Counted from the first letter of the stretch, positions 32,638 to 41,906 are shown. The stretch: 64,000 nt of DNA from Ruminococcus sp. (GCA_015066785.1 SVNT01000003.1:150871-214870); one strand, 5' to 3'. Notes: generated by a model from the sequence alone, not told the origin. Made by a program: numbers and translations.

Positions 32638-32714
32638 TGGTGCGCTGGAAGGGACTCGAACCCCCGGCCTACTGGTTCGTAGCCAGTCACTCTATCCAAC
32701 TGAGCTACCAACGC
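32638..32714 (-). tRNA. tRNA-Arg (anticodon ACG)
   Basis: A 77-base tRNA with an encoded CCA end. The acceptor stem GCGTTGG pairs with CCAGCGC (one G-U), the anticodon stem is ACTGG/CCAGT with loop CTACGAA (anticodon ACG, normally read as ICG), and the T-loop is GGTTCGAGTCC. It reads CGN codons. It has its own perfect consensus promoter and terminator. Confidence 0.97.
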
Positions 32715-32732
32715 ATTTCTTAACGCTTAAAA

Positions 32733-32761
32733 ATTATAACATATAAAAGAATGCTTGTCAA
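32733..32761 (-). promoter_or_regulatory. Consensus promoter of tRNA-Arg
   Basis: Minus strand TTGACA (32761-32756), 17-bp spacer, TATAAT (32738-32733). It is 19 bases upstream of the tRNA 5' end and 14 bases from the stop codon of capA. Confidence 0.85.
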
Positions 32762-32775
32762 GTCTTTTTTGAATT

Positions 32776-33960
32776 TTATTCTTCGGGAAGAACAAGATAC
32801 TCTTCGTCTATATTTTTTTGCAGAGTTTCAATGATGAAATCGTAGCTGAAGGGCGAGTTTACATTTATTCCGTGAGAGGCCGCAAGCTCGGGGGTGTATT
32901 TGTCGAGTGAGTACACACGCACATTCGAATAATTGTAGTCATAGTGTGTAACAACGGGAATGAACTTTATATTATCAATGGATATGCTGTTGTCGGAATA
33001 CTGCTTTGTTACTTCAAAATCGAGCACTCCTCCTATCATACGGTCGTTGACGCTCTGTGCGGAAATGAAGTTTCCGAGAGAATATGCAACGAGGACATTT
33101 CTTCCGTCGGCTGCCGTGATTTCCTCCATAGACTGAATTACATGCGGGTGAGTGCCTATGATTATGTCGGCGCCCCAGTCAGCCATATTCTGTCCCAGAT
33201 TACGCTGTGCGTCGATTACCGTCTGTGAATTTTCCACTCCCCAGTGAACAGAAACGACAACGACATCGGAAATTTCACGGGCGGCTTTTATCTGCTGTTC
33301 GATAACATCGGTTTCGCTTGTGTAAATTACCCTTATTTCGCTGTCTTCCGGAATACGAAGACCGTTTGTATGCTCGGTAAATCCGAGGAATGAGAACGTT
33401 ATGTCATTTATCGTGAGAGTGCTTATGCTCTCCATATCCGCAGTGTCACGGTAAGCACCGCAGACAGCAATGTTTTCCTTGGTGCCCCAGTAATCGAGTG
33501 TGGCGATTACGCCCCTCGTTCCTTTATCGAGGATATGGTTGTTTGCGTGGTTGAAGGCGTTGAACCCGAGGTCTGTCATCTTGTCGCCGAGCTGTGAGGG
33601 TGAGCAGAAACAAGGGTATGTAGCAGGCTCAAACTCGTCGTTGACGGGCGTTTCCTGATTGAGAATATTAAGGTCACCGACGATTATATCCTCTATATTT
33701 TCATAGGCAAAGTCAAAATCGTACGTTCCGTCCTGCGAGCGTTTTGCCGCCTGGTTGTAAATCGAGGAGTGTATCAGATTATCTCCCGCCGCAGTGACAC
33801 GCACCGTTGTTTCCGTCGGGGGAGGCGGTGTTGTTTCTGTCGTTGTCGTGGCGGTGGTTTCTTCTACTATTACGATTGTTTCTATCGGCTCTGCTCCGCA
33901 GGCGGTGAAGAGCATAAGCATCGAAAGAACAACGGCTGTCAGTTTTAATTTTTGTCTCAT
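32776..33960 (-). CDS. CapA family (PGA_cap) metallophosphatase-like lipoprotein
   Basis: A 394-residue lipoprotein with a lipobox FTAC (Cys21), then a Thr-rich linker (about 33-52), then a PGA_cap domain. AAGDNLIHSSIY, DLGFNAFNHANNH and VVSVHWGVEN with HPHVIQ are the metal-binding stretches of this metallophosphatase-like fold. CapA in Bacillus works in poly-gamma-glutamate capsule production, but many family members are stand-alone with unknown substrate. No capB or capC is nearby. AAGGAG precedes the start. Confidence 0.9.
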   Translation of the reverse strand: MRQKLKLTAVVLSMLMLFTACGAEPIETIVIVEETTATTTTETTPPPPTETTVRVTAAGDNLIHSSIYNQAAKRSQDGTYDFDFAYENIEDIIVGDLNILNQETPVNDEFEPATYPCFCSPSQLGDKMTDLGFNAFNHANNHILDKGTRGVIATLDYWGTKENIAVCGAYRDTADMESISTLTINDITFSFLGFTEHTNGLRIPEDSEIRVIYTSETDVIEQQIKAAREISDVVVVSVHWGVENSQTVIDAQRNLGQNMADWGADIIIGTHPHVIQSMEEITAADGRNVLVAYSLGNFISAQSVNDRMIGGVLDFEVTKQYSDNSISIDNIKFIPVVTHYDYNYSNVRVYSLDKYTPELAASHGINVNSPFSYDFIIETLQKNIDEEYLVLPEE

Positions 33961-33995
33961 ATCCTTCTCCTTGTCGAATTATCGGGAATAATATA

Positions 33996-34023
33996 ATTGT
34001 AGCACATATTTACAAATAATCAA
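33996..34023 (-). promoter_or_regulatory. Promoter of the capA-like gene
   Basis: Minus strand TTGATT (34023-34018), 16-bp spacer, TACAAT (34001-33996). It is back to back with the citrate synthase promoter. Confidence 0.6.
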
Positions 34024-34028
34024 GCGTA

Positions 34029-34057
34029 TTGCATTATTTTTAATTTTATGATATAAT
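34029..34057 (+). promoter_or_regulatory. Promoter of citrate synthase
   Basis: TTGCAT (34029-34034), 17-bp spacer, TATAAT (34052-34057), in very AT-rich sequence. A second TATAAT a few bases downstream may be an alternative. Confidence 0.75.
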
Positions 34058-34097
34058 ACATGTGTATAATTTTTAAAAAAAGAAAGGAGCGGTGATT

Positions 34098-35462
34098 ATG
34101 GGGAATTACAGTTTTCAGGAAATTACACCGACCATCGAAAGACTTGCGGAGCTTGCTGAGAGAACAGGTACTTTCGATCCTGAATTGTATACGAAATATG
34201 ATGTAAAAAGGGGACTTCGTGACATCAACGGAAAGGGTGTTGTCTGCGGTCTGACGGAGATTTCGGAGGTTTGTTCATCCGAAATCGTGAACGGGGAAAC
34301 AGTACCTTGCGAGGGTAAGTTGTTCTATCGTGGGTACAATGTCAACGACCTTGTCAACGGCTTTACAAAGGATAACAGATTTGGCTTTGAAGAAATCGTT
34401 TATCTCCTTATTTTCGGAGAGCTTCCGACAAAGGACCAGCTTGACGAGCTTGTGAATGTTCTTGCGGATTTCCGTACTTTGCCGACTTCTTTTGTTCGTG
34501 ATATTATTATGAAGTCGCCGAGTACAGATATGATGAACACTCTCGCAAGAAGTGTTCTCACACTCTATTCGTATGACACAAACCCCGATGATACATCTAC
34601 GGCGAATGTACTCCGCCAGTGCCTTGAGCTTATAGCGTTGTTCCCGCTTTTGTCGGTTTACGGCTATCAGGCTTATCAGCACTATCACGAGAACAGCAGT
34701 CTGTTCATTCATATTCCCGACAGAAACCTCTCAACTGCGGAGAATATACTCAGGCTTCTCCGTCCCGACAACAAGTATACAGAGCTTGAGGCGAAAATTC
34801 TTGACATCTGCCTTGTACTTCACGCTGAACACGGCGGAGGAAATAACTCAACCTTCACGACGCATGTTGTATCTTCTTCGGGTACGGATACATATTCGGC
34901 GATTGCGGCGGCGCTCGGCTCTCTCAAGGGACCTCGTCACGGCGGTGCGAACATCAAGGTTGTGCAGATGTTCAACGATATGAAGAAGACCGTAAAGGAC
35001 TGGGAAAACGAAGACGAAATTGCGGATTACCTCGCAAGACTTCTGCATAAAGAGGCATTTGACAACGCAGGTCTTATTTATGGTATGGGTCACGCTGTAT
35101 ATTCCGTTTCCGACCCGAGAGCAGAGATTTTCCGTGGCTTTGTAAAGAAACTCTCCGATGAAAAGGGACTTCAGAAGGAATTTGCGCTTTATTCGAAGGT
35201 GGAAAAGCTCGCCCCCGAAGTTATCGCAAAGGAACGCAGAATTTACAAGGGTGTTTCTGCGAATGTCGATTTTTACAGTGGCTTTGTATATGATATGCTC
35301 GGACTTCCGCTCGGACTCTACACTCCGATTTTTGCGATTGCAAGAATTGCGGGTTGGTCTGCGCACAGAATAGAGGAGCTTGTCGGTCGTGGTAAGATTA
35401 TGCGTCCTGCATACAAGAGTATCTGCGACAGACGTGATTATCTCGAACTAGGCAACCGATAA
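34098..35462 (+). CDS. gltA: Citrate synthase
   Basis: A 454-residue enzyme. Active-site stretches LHAEHGGGNNS (His), GPRHGGAN (His) and MGHAVYSVSDPRA (with the Arg) are plain, and the domain order is that of type II citrate synthase. It condenses oxaloacetate with acetyl-CoA. The ATG at 34098 follows AAAGGAG; a GTG at 34092 is closer than ideal. A terminator follows. In an anaerobe it would feed 2-oxoglutarate synthesis. It is monocistronic. Confidence 0.97.
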   Translation: MGNYSFQEITPTIERLAELAERTGTFDPELYTKYDVKRGLRDINGKGVVCGLTEISEVCSSEIVNGETVPCEGKLFYRGYNVNDLVNGFTKDNRFGFEEIVYLLIFGELPTKDQLDELVNVLADFRTLPTSFVRDIIMKSPSTDMMNTLARSVLTLYSYDTNPDDTSTANVLRQCLELIALFPLLSVYGYQAYQHYHENSSLFIHIPDRNLSTAENILRLLRPDNKYTELEAKILDICLVLHAEHGGGNNSTFTTHVVSSSGTDTYSAIAAALGSLKGPRHGGANIKVVQMFNDMKKTVKDWENEDEIADYLARLLHKEAFDNAGLIYGMGHAVYSVSDPRAEIFRGFVKKLSDEKGLQKEFALYSKVEKLAPEVIAKERRIYKGVSANVDFYSGFVYDMLGLPLGLYTPIFAIARIAGWSAHRIEELVGRGKIMRPAYKSICDRRDYLELGNR

Positions 35463-35466
35463 TAAT

Positions 35467-35500
35467 AACGGCGTTGGATTTTGCTCCGACGCCGTTTTTT
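35467..35500 (+). terminator. Terminator of citrate synthase
   Basis: Perfect stem AACGGCGTTGGA with a 6-base loop and TTTTTT tail, 5 bases after the stop. Confidence 0.92.
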
Positions 35501-35523
35501 GTGCAATTGTAATATATCTGTAA

Positions 35524-35552
35524 TTGATTTTATAGTGATTATGTGCTATACT
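35524..35552 (+). promoter_or_regulatory. Promoter of the gene at 35587
   Basis: TTGATT (35524-35529), 17-bp spacer, TATACT (35547-35552), followed by a GGAGGA ribosome site. Confidence 0.7.
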
Positions 35553-35586
35553 TTGTATTGTAAAGTTATCTTTTGGAGGAGTTTTG

Positions 35587-36345
35587 ATGAAATTTCTGAA
35601 AAATGTCTGGGTAAAGAGGGGAGTTTCTCTTGTTTGTTACCTCTACGCAGTATTAATGGCGTGGCTCGGGTTCAATTCCTTTTTTTACGATACCGAAATT
35701 GTCAATTTCGGCAAATATATCGGGATTTTTCTTGTAATCAGCCTTGTTGCGCTGGTGCTTATGCTTTATTCAAGAAAACAGGTGCTGACTTCGATACTTG
35801 CGATGCTTCTTATGTTCCTGTCGATACCCGTTGTATTCCTGAATGTGCATAACCTCTGGGTTGCAATTCCCGTTATTTTTGTTGCACTCACGATTTTCTT
35901 CGGCTGTGGTGCAAGCGAAATGGTAAAGACGGTATTCGGCACTATATTCCTGCTGGGATATATACTCGGAGCGCTTGCGTTCTTTATTGTCATAAATCTT
36001 TTCATCACAAAAACGAACGACACTCTCATCACCGAGAATGTTTCCCCTACGGGAGAGTACAGATACTATATTATGGATATACAGAATCAGTCCGAGGGTA
36101 ATGTTGTGGTTTATGTTGAGCCTAACAATCTGGACTTTGACAAGTTCGGAATTCATTTCAGGGCAACGGGCTACAAACAGCGTAAATACAATCACCGTGG
36201 ACACGAAATCCCCGAAGTTGAGTGGGGAACAACCTCAAACGGAAACGAATGCCTTATAATCAAGGATTCAAACAGCGAAACACCACAGCACTACGAAATC
36301 GGAGAGTTTGAGTGGTCTATGGACGTAAAGGAAATTCTGCTTTAG
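35587..36345 (+). CDS. Membrane protein with a C-terminal soluble domain (DUF5412-like)
   Basis: A 252-residue protein with about five hydrophobic helices in the first 140 residues, then a globular domain (about 150-252) that begins SPTGEYRYYIMDIQNQSEGN and ends in a conserved-looking acidic segment. The domain resembles the soluble part of the DUF5412 family, but this is by eye. ATG at 35587 follows GGAGGA; TTG at 35584 is rejected. It is monocistronic with a clear promoter and terminator. Confidence 0.75.
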   Translation: MKFLKNVWVKRGVSLVCYLYAVLMAWLGFNSFFYDTEIVNFGKYIGIFLVISLVALVLMLYSRKQVLTSILAMLLMFLSIPVVFLNVHNLWVAIPVIFVALTIFFGCGASEMVKTVFGTIFLLGYILGALAFFIVINLFITKTNDTLITENVSPTGEYRYYIMDIQNQSEGNVVVYVEPNNLDFDKFGIHFRATGYKQRKYNHRGHEIPEVEWGTTSNGNECLIIKDSNSETPQHYEIGEFEWSMDVKEILL

Positions 36346-36357
36346 AATGAAAATAAA

Positions 36358-36398
36358 AAGGGTATCGGGTGAAGAACCCGATACCCTTGATTTTTTAT
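36358..36398. terminator. Bidirectional terminator
   Basis: Perfect stem AAGGGTATCGGGT with a 5-base loop and T-tail in both directions, between the convergent genes at 36345 and 36615. It can also serve ispE, though the tandem repeat lies between. Confidence 0.88.
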
Positions 36399-36412
36399 TG
36401 TGAATTGCCAAA

Positions 36413-36615
36413 GGCGGCTCGCCTTATTGATAAGTGAAATACAAACATTTATAGCGTTACCGAGCGGATAAAGTAAGTCTGTTTTATCTGTACGATACGT
36501 ATGCCCGAGGCGGCTCGCCTTATTGATAAGTGAAATACAAACATTTATAGCGTTACCGAGCGGATAAAGTAAATCTGTTTTATCCGTACGATACGTATGC
36601 CCGAGGCGGCTCGCC
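36413..36615. repeat. 96-bp tandem intergenic repeat, about 2.1 copies
   Basis: The unit starts at GGCGGCTCGCC (36413, 36509, 36605) and repeats with a period of exactly 96 bases; the copies differ at two or three positions. Each contains a GGCG-gct-CGCC hairpin, an inverted repeat CGGATAAA / TTTATCYG (the first copy has a G-U-like change, the second is perfect), and a promoter-like TTGATA-17-TATAGC. The third, partial copy ends on the stop codon of ispE. No gene or transposase is associated. Confidence 0.9.
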
Positions 36616-37478
36616 TATATTATTTCGCAGCCGTGATTTACGGGGTGGCAGATTTCTGCAAAGCCTACATCTGTCCGGAGCTTTGCGTAGCATTCCTTTG
36701 CGGAAAGCTCGTTGTCGAAAAGTCCGTACACCGCAGAGCCGCTTCCCGTCATACAGGAGGCAACAGCCCCGAAAGCCTTCATACCGCTCTTGATTTCGTC
36801 AAGTTCGGCGAGAAGTGCTGTGAATTCAAGGACATTCTTGCAGTACTGAGCATACGGTGCGCCGTTGTTGATAGCGTCAATCATTGCGTCAACATCGGGG
36901 TGTGATATTCCGCTGAGGCTGTCATATACACGGAATGCCTCGACGGTGGAAATTCCTTTTTTGGGCTTGGATATAAGAACGGTGCAGTTCTTGAGCGGAG
37001 CGAGGGGAGTAATAATCTCTCCTATACCTTCGCAGAGTGCCGTTCCGCCTTCAATGCAGAAAGGAACATCCGCACCAAGCTCAACACCTATATCGCAGAG
37101 CTTTTCGGTCGTAAGACCTGCGTCGAAAAGCGTGTTGAGTGCGACGAGCATAGCCGCTGCATCTGCACTTCCGCCGCCCATTCCTGCCTGATGGGGAATG
37201 TGCTTTTCTATCGCAATGTCAAGACCCGAGGATTTTCCCGTTTCGGCAAAGAACATTTTTGCGGTCTTGTATACAATATTCTTCTCTCCGAGAGGGATTG
37301 CGGGATTGTCGCAGGATATGGTGATTTCTTCCCCTGCGGTTTTTGTGATGGTGATGATGTCGCATATCGAAATTGACTGCATTACCGTCCTGAGAAGGTG
37401 GTAGCCGTCATCACGCTTTCCTGTTATGTCGAGGGAAAGATTTATTTTTGCGTATGCTTTTACGGTGATTTTGTCCAT
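36615..37478 (-). CDS. ispE: 4-diphosphocytidyl-2-C-methyl-D-erythritol kinase
   Basis: A 287-residue GHMP-kinase fold enzyme of the MEP isoprenoid pathway. KAYAKINLSLDI at the start and the ATP loop PHQAGMGGGSADAAAML are specific. It phosphorylates CDP-methylerythritol. It starts only two bases before the aminotransferase stop, so the two are co-transcribed. The ribosome site is weak (GTGAG). The stop codon is touched by the third repeat copy at 36605-36615. Confidence 0.96.
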   Translation of the reverse strand: MDKITVKAYAKINLSLDITGKRDDGYHLLRTVMQSISICDIITITKTAGEEITISCDNPAIPLGEKNIVYKTAKMFFAETGKSSGLDIAIEKHIPHQAGMGGGSADAAAMLVALNTLFDAGLTTEKLCDIGVELGADVPFCIEGGTALCEGIGEIITPLAPLKNCTVLISKPKKGISTVEAFRVYDSLSGISHPDVDAMIDAINNGAPYAQYCKNVLEFTALLAELDEIKSGMKAFGAVASCMTGSGSAVYGLFDNELSAKECYAKLRTDVGFAEICHPVNHGCEII

Positions 37479-37480
37479 GA

Positions 37481-38653
37481 TTATTTCTCACTTTTCAGTT
37501 TATTAAGAAATTCCTCAATTCTCTTGAGTGCTTCGACCAGATGGTTTATCGAGTATGCGTAGGATACTCTGACAAAGCCTTCTCCGCTTTCGCCGAAGGC
37601 GTTTCCGGGAACTATGGCAACATCGTATTCTTCGACAAGCCTGCTGCAGAATTCTTCGCTTGAAAGTCCCGTGCTCTTTATGCAGGGGAATACATAGAAT
37701 GCACCCTCAGGTTCAAAACATTCAAGCCCCATGCGGTTGAATTCCTTGACGAGAAGTCGTCTTCTGGTGTCGTATTCCTTCACCATTTTTTCTACCTCGT
37801 CGTCGCAGTTGCGGAGAGCCTCCACTCCTGCCCACTGGCTTACCGTGGGAGAACACATTATCGCATACTGGTGGAGCTTGAGCATCTGCTTGATAATCGG
37901 GAAAGGTCCCGAAACATATCCTAAACGCCAGCCTGTCATAGCGTAGGCTTTTGAAAAACCGTTTACGAGTATCGTGCGTTCTTTCATTCCGTCAAGCTGA
38001 ACGATAGAAAAATGCTTCATCCCGTATGTGAGGTCGGAATAGATTTCGTCGCTCATAACAACAATGTTTGTGTCACGGAGGATTTCTGCTATCGGCTCAA
38101 GGTCTTCCTTTGTCATTACCGCACCCGTCGGGTTGTTGGGGTAGGGAAGTATGAGCAGCTTTGTCTTGTCGGTTATCTTTTCTTTCAGTATGTCTGCTGT
38201 CAGTTTGAATTCGTTTTCCATCTTTGTTTCAAGCGGAACGGGAATTCCGTGACTAAGTTCAACAATAGGTGCGTAGCAGACGAAACACGGCTCTACGATG
38301 AGAACTTCATCGCCTGGGTTTACAACCGAGCGGATTGCAAGGTCGATAGCCTCCGAACCGCCGACTGTAACGATGATTTCGTTGTTTTCGTAGTCAACGC
38401 CGAGTGTTCTTTTTATCTTTCTTGAGATTTCCGTGCGGAGCTCTTCAAGACCGGGGTTTGCGGTGTAGGTCGTGCGTTTTCTTTCGAGAACATTTATTGC
38501 GGCACGCCTTACCGACCACGGTGTCGGGAAATCAGGCTCTCCCACTCCGAGAGAGATTACGCTTTTTTTCTTCGATGCAATGTCGAAAAATTTTCGTATT
38601 CCCGACGGTTTTATGTTCACTATCTTGTCGGATAGTATTTTATCGTAATCCAT
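37481..38653 (-). CDS. PLP-dependent aminotransferase, class I/II
   Basis: A 390-residue fold-type I aminotransferase. The PLP site reads VNGFSKAYAMTGWRLGYV (Lys at about 235), with the Asn/Asp ligand regions PNNPTG and SDEIYSDL. It resembles aspartate or aromatic aminotransferases of Firmicutes. The ATG follows GAGGT. Behind it lies an Lrp-type regulator gene (24 bp gap), which suggests that amino-acid levels control the pair. The exact substrate pair is not clear. Confidence 0.92.
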   Translation of the reverse strand: MDYDKILSDKIVNIKPSGIRKFFDIASKKKSVISLGVGEPDFPTPWSVRRAAINVLERKRTTYTANPGLEELRTEISRKIKRTLGVDYENNEIIVTVGGSEAIDLAIRSVVNPGDEVLIVEPCFVCYAPIVELSHGIPVPLETKMENEFKLTADILKEKITDKTKLLILPYPNNPTGAVMTKEDLEPIAEILRDTNIVVMSDEIYSDLTYGMKHFSIVQLDGMKERTILVNGFSKAYAMTGWRLGYVSGPFPIIKQMLKLHQYAIMCSPTVSQWAGVEALRNCDDEVEKMVKEYDTRRRLLVKEFNRMGLECFEPEGAFYVFPCIKSTGLSSEEFCSRLVEEYDVAIVPGNAFGESGEGFVRVSYAYSINHLVEALKRIEEFLNKLKSEK

Positions 38654-38677
38654 TTTATTTTACCTCGTTTTGAAAAA

Positions 38678-39157
38678 TTACGGGGAAACGAACTGTCTTT
38701 CGTCGGTTTCCTCCTCGTCGATGATAAATCCCTTTTCCTTGTATCTCTTGAGCACAAAGTGGGTTGTTGTCGATAACACCCCGTCAATGCCCGAAAGTCT
38801 CTGGGCGACGAAAAGTGCAATGTCCTTGAGGCTCGATGAGGTTACTGTAACAGCAAGGTCATAGCCGCCAGACATAAGCGTTACGGCGGAAACTTCCTCG
38901 TACATCATTATTGTCTTTGCAATCTGGTCAAAGCCACAGCCTGCCTGCGGAGTCACCTTAAGTTCTATAATTGCTGTGACAACGTCCTTTTCGGCTTTTT
39001 CTTCGTCGAGGATAACGCTGTATCCTTTTATTACTCCGTCCGCTTCGAGCTGTTCGATGGCGGCTTTTATTTCAGCTTCTGTCTTGCCTGTCATGGCGGC
39101 GAGCTGTGCGTCGGAAAGGCGAGAATTCTGCTTGAGCAACTTGATTAAAGTATCCAT
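38678..39157 (-). CDS. Lrp/AsnC family transcriptional regulator
   Basis: A 159-residue protein with an N-terminal helix-turn-helix (about 1-60; LSDAQLAAMTGKTEAEIK) and a C-terminal RAM/ACT-like effector domain (about 70-145; GGYDLAVTVTSSSLKDIALF). It would sense an amino acid and control the aminotransferase gene directly downstream. The promoter TAGACA-17-TATAAT lies just upstream on the minus strand. CGGAGG precedes the start. Confidence 0.94.
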   Translation of the reverse strand: MDTLIKLLKQNSRLSDAQLAAMTGKTEAEIKAAIEQLEADGVIKGYSVILDEEKAEKDVVTAIIELKVTPQAGCGFDQIAKTIMMYEEVSAVTLMSGGYDLAVTVTSSSLKDIALFVAQRLSGIDGVLSTTTHFVLKRYKEKGFIIDEEETDERQFVSP

Positions 39158-39198
39158 AATGTATTTCCTCCGTTCTGTTTGTTGTGGCTATTCAATGA

Positions 39199-39227
39199 AT
39201 TATAGCATAAAAACACGGCTGTGTCTA
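39199..39227 (-). promoter_or_regulatory. Promoter of the lrp-aminotransferase-ispE unit
   Basis: Minus strand TAGACA (39227-39222), 17-bp spacer, TATAAT (39204-39199). Its -35 box coincides with the stop codon of the PHP-family gene upstream. Confidence 0.7.
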
Positions 39228-40073
39228 TATTTTAGTGAAAACAGGTTTTCTTTCCTTGAAGTGACAGAGATATTCAAAGCCTGCGGATTTTGCTATTTCC
39301 GCACCGTCGGCAACGCCTTTTCCGAGGTCTTCGACTGAATGTGCGTCCGAGCCGATTGAAAGGACTTCTCCGCCAAGCTCACGGAAGGTCTTCACCCAGT
39401 ACAAATCGGGGAAGGTTTTGCCGTATTTCTGACGCAGACCGCTTGTATTGATTTCGATACCCTTACCGTTTTCAACGAGAATTTTCAGGCTGTCACGGAT
39501 GATTTCCTCATAAGGTGCAAGGTCAACCTTCATACCGAAGTTGCCTTCGATATAGCGGAGTGTGTAGGTGAGGTGACCGAGAACATCGAATTTTCCCCAT
39601 TTGCAGAGCTTATGTATTTCGGAAAAATATTTTTCCATAAGGTCGGGAATATCGTAGTTGTTGTAGTCGATAAACGCAAAATCATCGTAGTTCGGGAGCT
39701 TGTGCATAGACCCGATTACAAAGTCGAGGCGCTTGTCGGCAACGATTTTTTCGGCAATCTCAAAGTCGTGGGTTGCCTGTCCGAGTTCAATTCCGCAGAT
39801 GAAGTTGAATTTTCCGTCAAATTTTTCTTTTGCGGCGGTGTTTGCGACCATCGAACGCTCAAACATCTTGTCAAAGCCGTAGTCGTCATAGCCGTTGTCC
39901 TCAAAACCGTAATGTTCAAGGTCGTACCACTGGCTTACTTCGCAGTGGTCGGTTATTGCGTATGCAACGAGCCCGAGGTCACGGGCACGGGCTATCATAT
40001 CCTCTGTAAACGCATTTTTGTCGGCGTCGGGGGAAATGTTCGAGTGTGTATGGCAATCTATGAGATTAAGCAT
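39225..40073 (-). CDS. PHP-domain phosphatase (HisJ-type histidinol-phosphatase)
   Basis: A 282-residue PHP-domain enzyme. The metal-binding text DCHTHSNISPDAD at the start, the stretch YAITDHCE and the closing GSDAHSVED match HisJ-like histidinol phosphatases. It could work in histidine synthesis or as a general PHP phosphoesterase; no other his genes are near. The ATG at 40073 follows CGGAGG; an extension to 40118 is rejected. It is monocistronic. Confidence 0.88.
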   Translation of the reverse strand: MLNLIDCHTHSNISPDADKNAFTEDMIARARDLGLVAYAITDHCEVSQWYDLEHYGFEDNGYDDYGFDKMFERSMVANTAAKEKFDGKFNFICGIELGQATHDFEIAEKIVADKRLDFVIGSMHKLPNYDDFAFIDYNNYDIPDLMEKYFSEIHKLCKWGKFDVLGHLTYTLRYIEGNFGMKVDLAPYEEIIRDSLKILVENGKGIEINTSGLRQKYGKTFPDLYWVKTFRELGGEVLSIGSDAHSVEDLGKGVADGAEIAKSAGFEYLCHFKERKPVFTKI

Positions 40074-40178
40074 GATTATCCTCCGAATAAATAAAAGTAC
40101 AGATAAATTATACCACACTTTAGACTATAATTACAGAAAAAATGAAAAAAATAATGCCAAAATTGTTTGATTAATATG

Positions 40179-40207
40179 TTCACTTATTTGTGAAAGTATG
40201 ATATAAT
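40179..40207 (+). promoter_or_regulatory. Promoter of the ACT-UPF0210 pair
   Basis: TTCACT (40179-40184), 17-bp spacer, TATAAT (40202-40207). The -10 is consensus, the -35 matches at 4 of 6 positions. Confidence 0.5.
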
Positions 40208-40268
40208 ATTGATATTGTCGGGATATTAACAATCCCTGTAATATTTTTAAAATATGGAGGAAACACAA

Positions 40269-40538
40269 ATGAGAGCAGTTTTGACCGTTATCGGTAAGGA
40301 TACAGTAGGAATTCTCGCAAAGGTGAGCACAATCTGTGCAGAGTACAACGGAAATGTAATCGAGGTTACACAGTCTGTTATGCAGGATATGTTTGCGATG
40401 ATTATGATGGTTGACATTTCTGACCTCAATGTTGAATTTACAGTGCTTGCAGACCGTATGACAAAGCTCGGTGAGGAGCTCGGCCTTTCTATCCACACAA
40501 TGCACGAAGATATTTTCGACGCAATGCACAGGATATAG
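40269..40538 (+). CDS. ACT domain protein (UPF0237)
   Basis: An 89-residue single ACT domain (RAVLTVIGKDTVGILAKV, then FAMIMMVDIS), a small-molecule-sensing fold that usually binds amino acids. GGAGG precedes the ATG at 40269. It lies 9 bp before the UPF0210 gene; the pair is widespread in Clostridia and archaea and is thought to form one functional unit. Function unknown. Confidence 0.95.
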   Translation: MRAVLTVIGKDTVGILAKVSTICAEYNGNVIEVTQSVMQDMFAMIMMVDISDLNVEFTVLADRMTKLGEELGLSIHTMHEDIFDAMHRI

Positions 40539-40547
40539 GAGGAAAAT

Positions 40548-41906
40548 ATGATTAACGCATACGATATTCTTGAAACCATAAGAATGATTCAGGACGAATG
40601 TCTTGATATAAGAACAATCACGATGGGTGTGTCGCTCCTCGATTGTATCGACAGCGACATAGACAAGGCGTGCGACAAGGTGTACGACAAGATTACACGC
40701 TGTGCAAAGGACCTTGTTCCCGTTGCTGAAAAGATTGAAAAGGAATTCGGTATTCCTATCATCAACAAAAGACTTTCGGTAACCCCTATCGCTATCGTTT
40801 CGGCGGCTTGCAAGGGACAGAGCCCCGTTAAGTTTGCAAAGACAATGGAAAGAGCTGCAAAGGCGGTCGGCGTAAACCTTATCGGAGGGTATTCGGCGCT
40901 GGTACAGAAGGGCTTCTCAGCGGGAGATATTGAGCTTATCAATTCAATCCCCGAAGCACTTGCAACGACAGACAATGTCTGCTCGTCGGTGAATATCGGT
41001 TCGACAAAGACGGGTATCAACCTTGACGCCTGCAAAATGATGGGAAGAATTGTCCGTGAGGCAGCCGAAAAGACTGTCGACAACGCTTGTTTCGGTGCGG
41101 CAAAGCTCGTTGTGTTCTGTAACGCTCCCGATGACAATCCGTTTATGGCAGGTGCTTTCCACGGCGTCGGCGAACCTGACTGCATTATAAATGTAGGAGT
41201 TTCGGGCCCCGGTGTTGTACGTTCCGCACTTTCAAAGTACCCCGATTCAGACATTGCGGGTGTTGCTGATATTATCAAGAAGACATCATACAAGATTACA
41301 AGGGTAGGACAGCTTGTAGGCGTTACAGCTTCCGAAAGACTCGGCGTTCCGTTCGGAATAGTTGACCTTTCACTCGCTCCCACACCTGCTGTCGGCGACA
41401 GTGTTGCGCATATCCTCGAAGAAATCGGTCTTGACCACTGCGGCGCACACGGAACAACCGCCGCACTCGCACTTCTCAACGATGCGGTTAAAAAGGGCGG
41501 CGTAATGGCTTGCTCAAGAATAGGCGGACTTTCGGGCGCATTTATCCCCGTTTCCGAAGACGCAGGTATGATTGACGCTGCAAGATTCGGCTCGCTTTCA
41601 ATCGAAAAGCTCGAGGCTATGACGGCTGTATGCTCGGTAGGACTTGATATGATTGTAATTCCGGGAGATACAACGGCAGAAGTAATCTCGGGAATTATCG
41701 CTGACGAAGCTGCAATCGGTATGGTAAACAGCAAGACAACAGCGGTAAGAGTTATCCCTGCAATCGGCAAGGATATCGGCGAAGAACTCGACTGGGGCGG
41801 ACTTTTCGGATGTGGCCCTGTAATGAAGGTGAACACGGCGTCACCCTCAAAATTCATAAATCGTGGGGGACAGATTCCTGCACCTCTCCACAGTCTTAAA
41901 AACTAA
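40548..41906 (+). CDS. UPF0210 (DUF711) family protein
   Basis: A 452-residue protein matching DUF711/UPF0210 ([19 protein letters not shown] near the start, then [11 protein letters not shown] and GCGPVMKVN towards the end). Its fold is related to pyruvate formate-lyase-type proteins in database annotation, but the reaction is unknown. AGGAGG precedes the start. It always follows the UPF0237 gene in related genomes, which points to co-regulation. Confidence 0.94.
   Translation: MINAYDILETIRMIQDECLDIRTITMGVSLLDCIDSDIDKACDKVYDKITRCAKDLVPVAEKIEKEFGIPIINKRLSVTPIAIVSAACKGQSPVKFAKTMERAAKAVGVNLIGGYSALVQKGFSAGDIELINSIPEALATTDNVCSSVNIGSTKTGINLDACKMMGRIVREAAEKTVDNACFGAAKLVVFCNAPDDNPFMAGAFHGVGEPDCIINVGVSGPGVVRSALSKYPDSDIAGVADIIKKTSYKITRVGQLVGVTASERLGVPFGIVDLSLAPTPAVGDSVAHILEEIGLDHCGAHGTTAALALLNDAVKKGGVMACSRIGGLSGAFIPVSEDAGMIDAARFGSLSIEKLEAMTAVCSVGLDMIVIPGDTTAEVISGIIADEAAIGMVNSKTTAVRVIPAIGKDIGEELDWGGLFGCGPVMKVNTASPSKFINRGGQIPAPLHSLKN

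Noticed and set aside
40589..41857. 422-residue minus-strand open frame opposite the UPF0210 gene
   Set aside because: It mirrors a well-supported gene, is Ser/Pro/Ile-rich as antisense frames are in this genome, and has no ribosome site or family motif.
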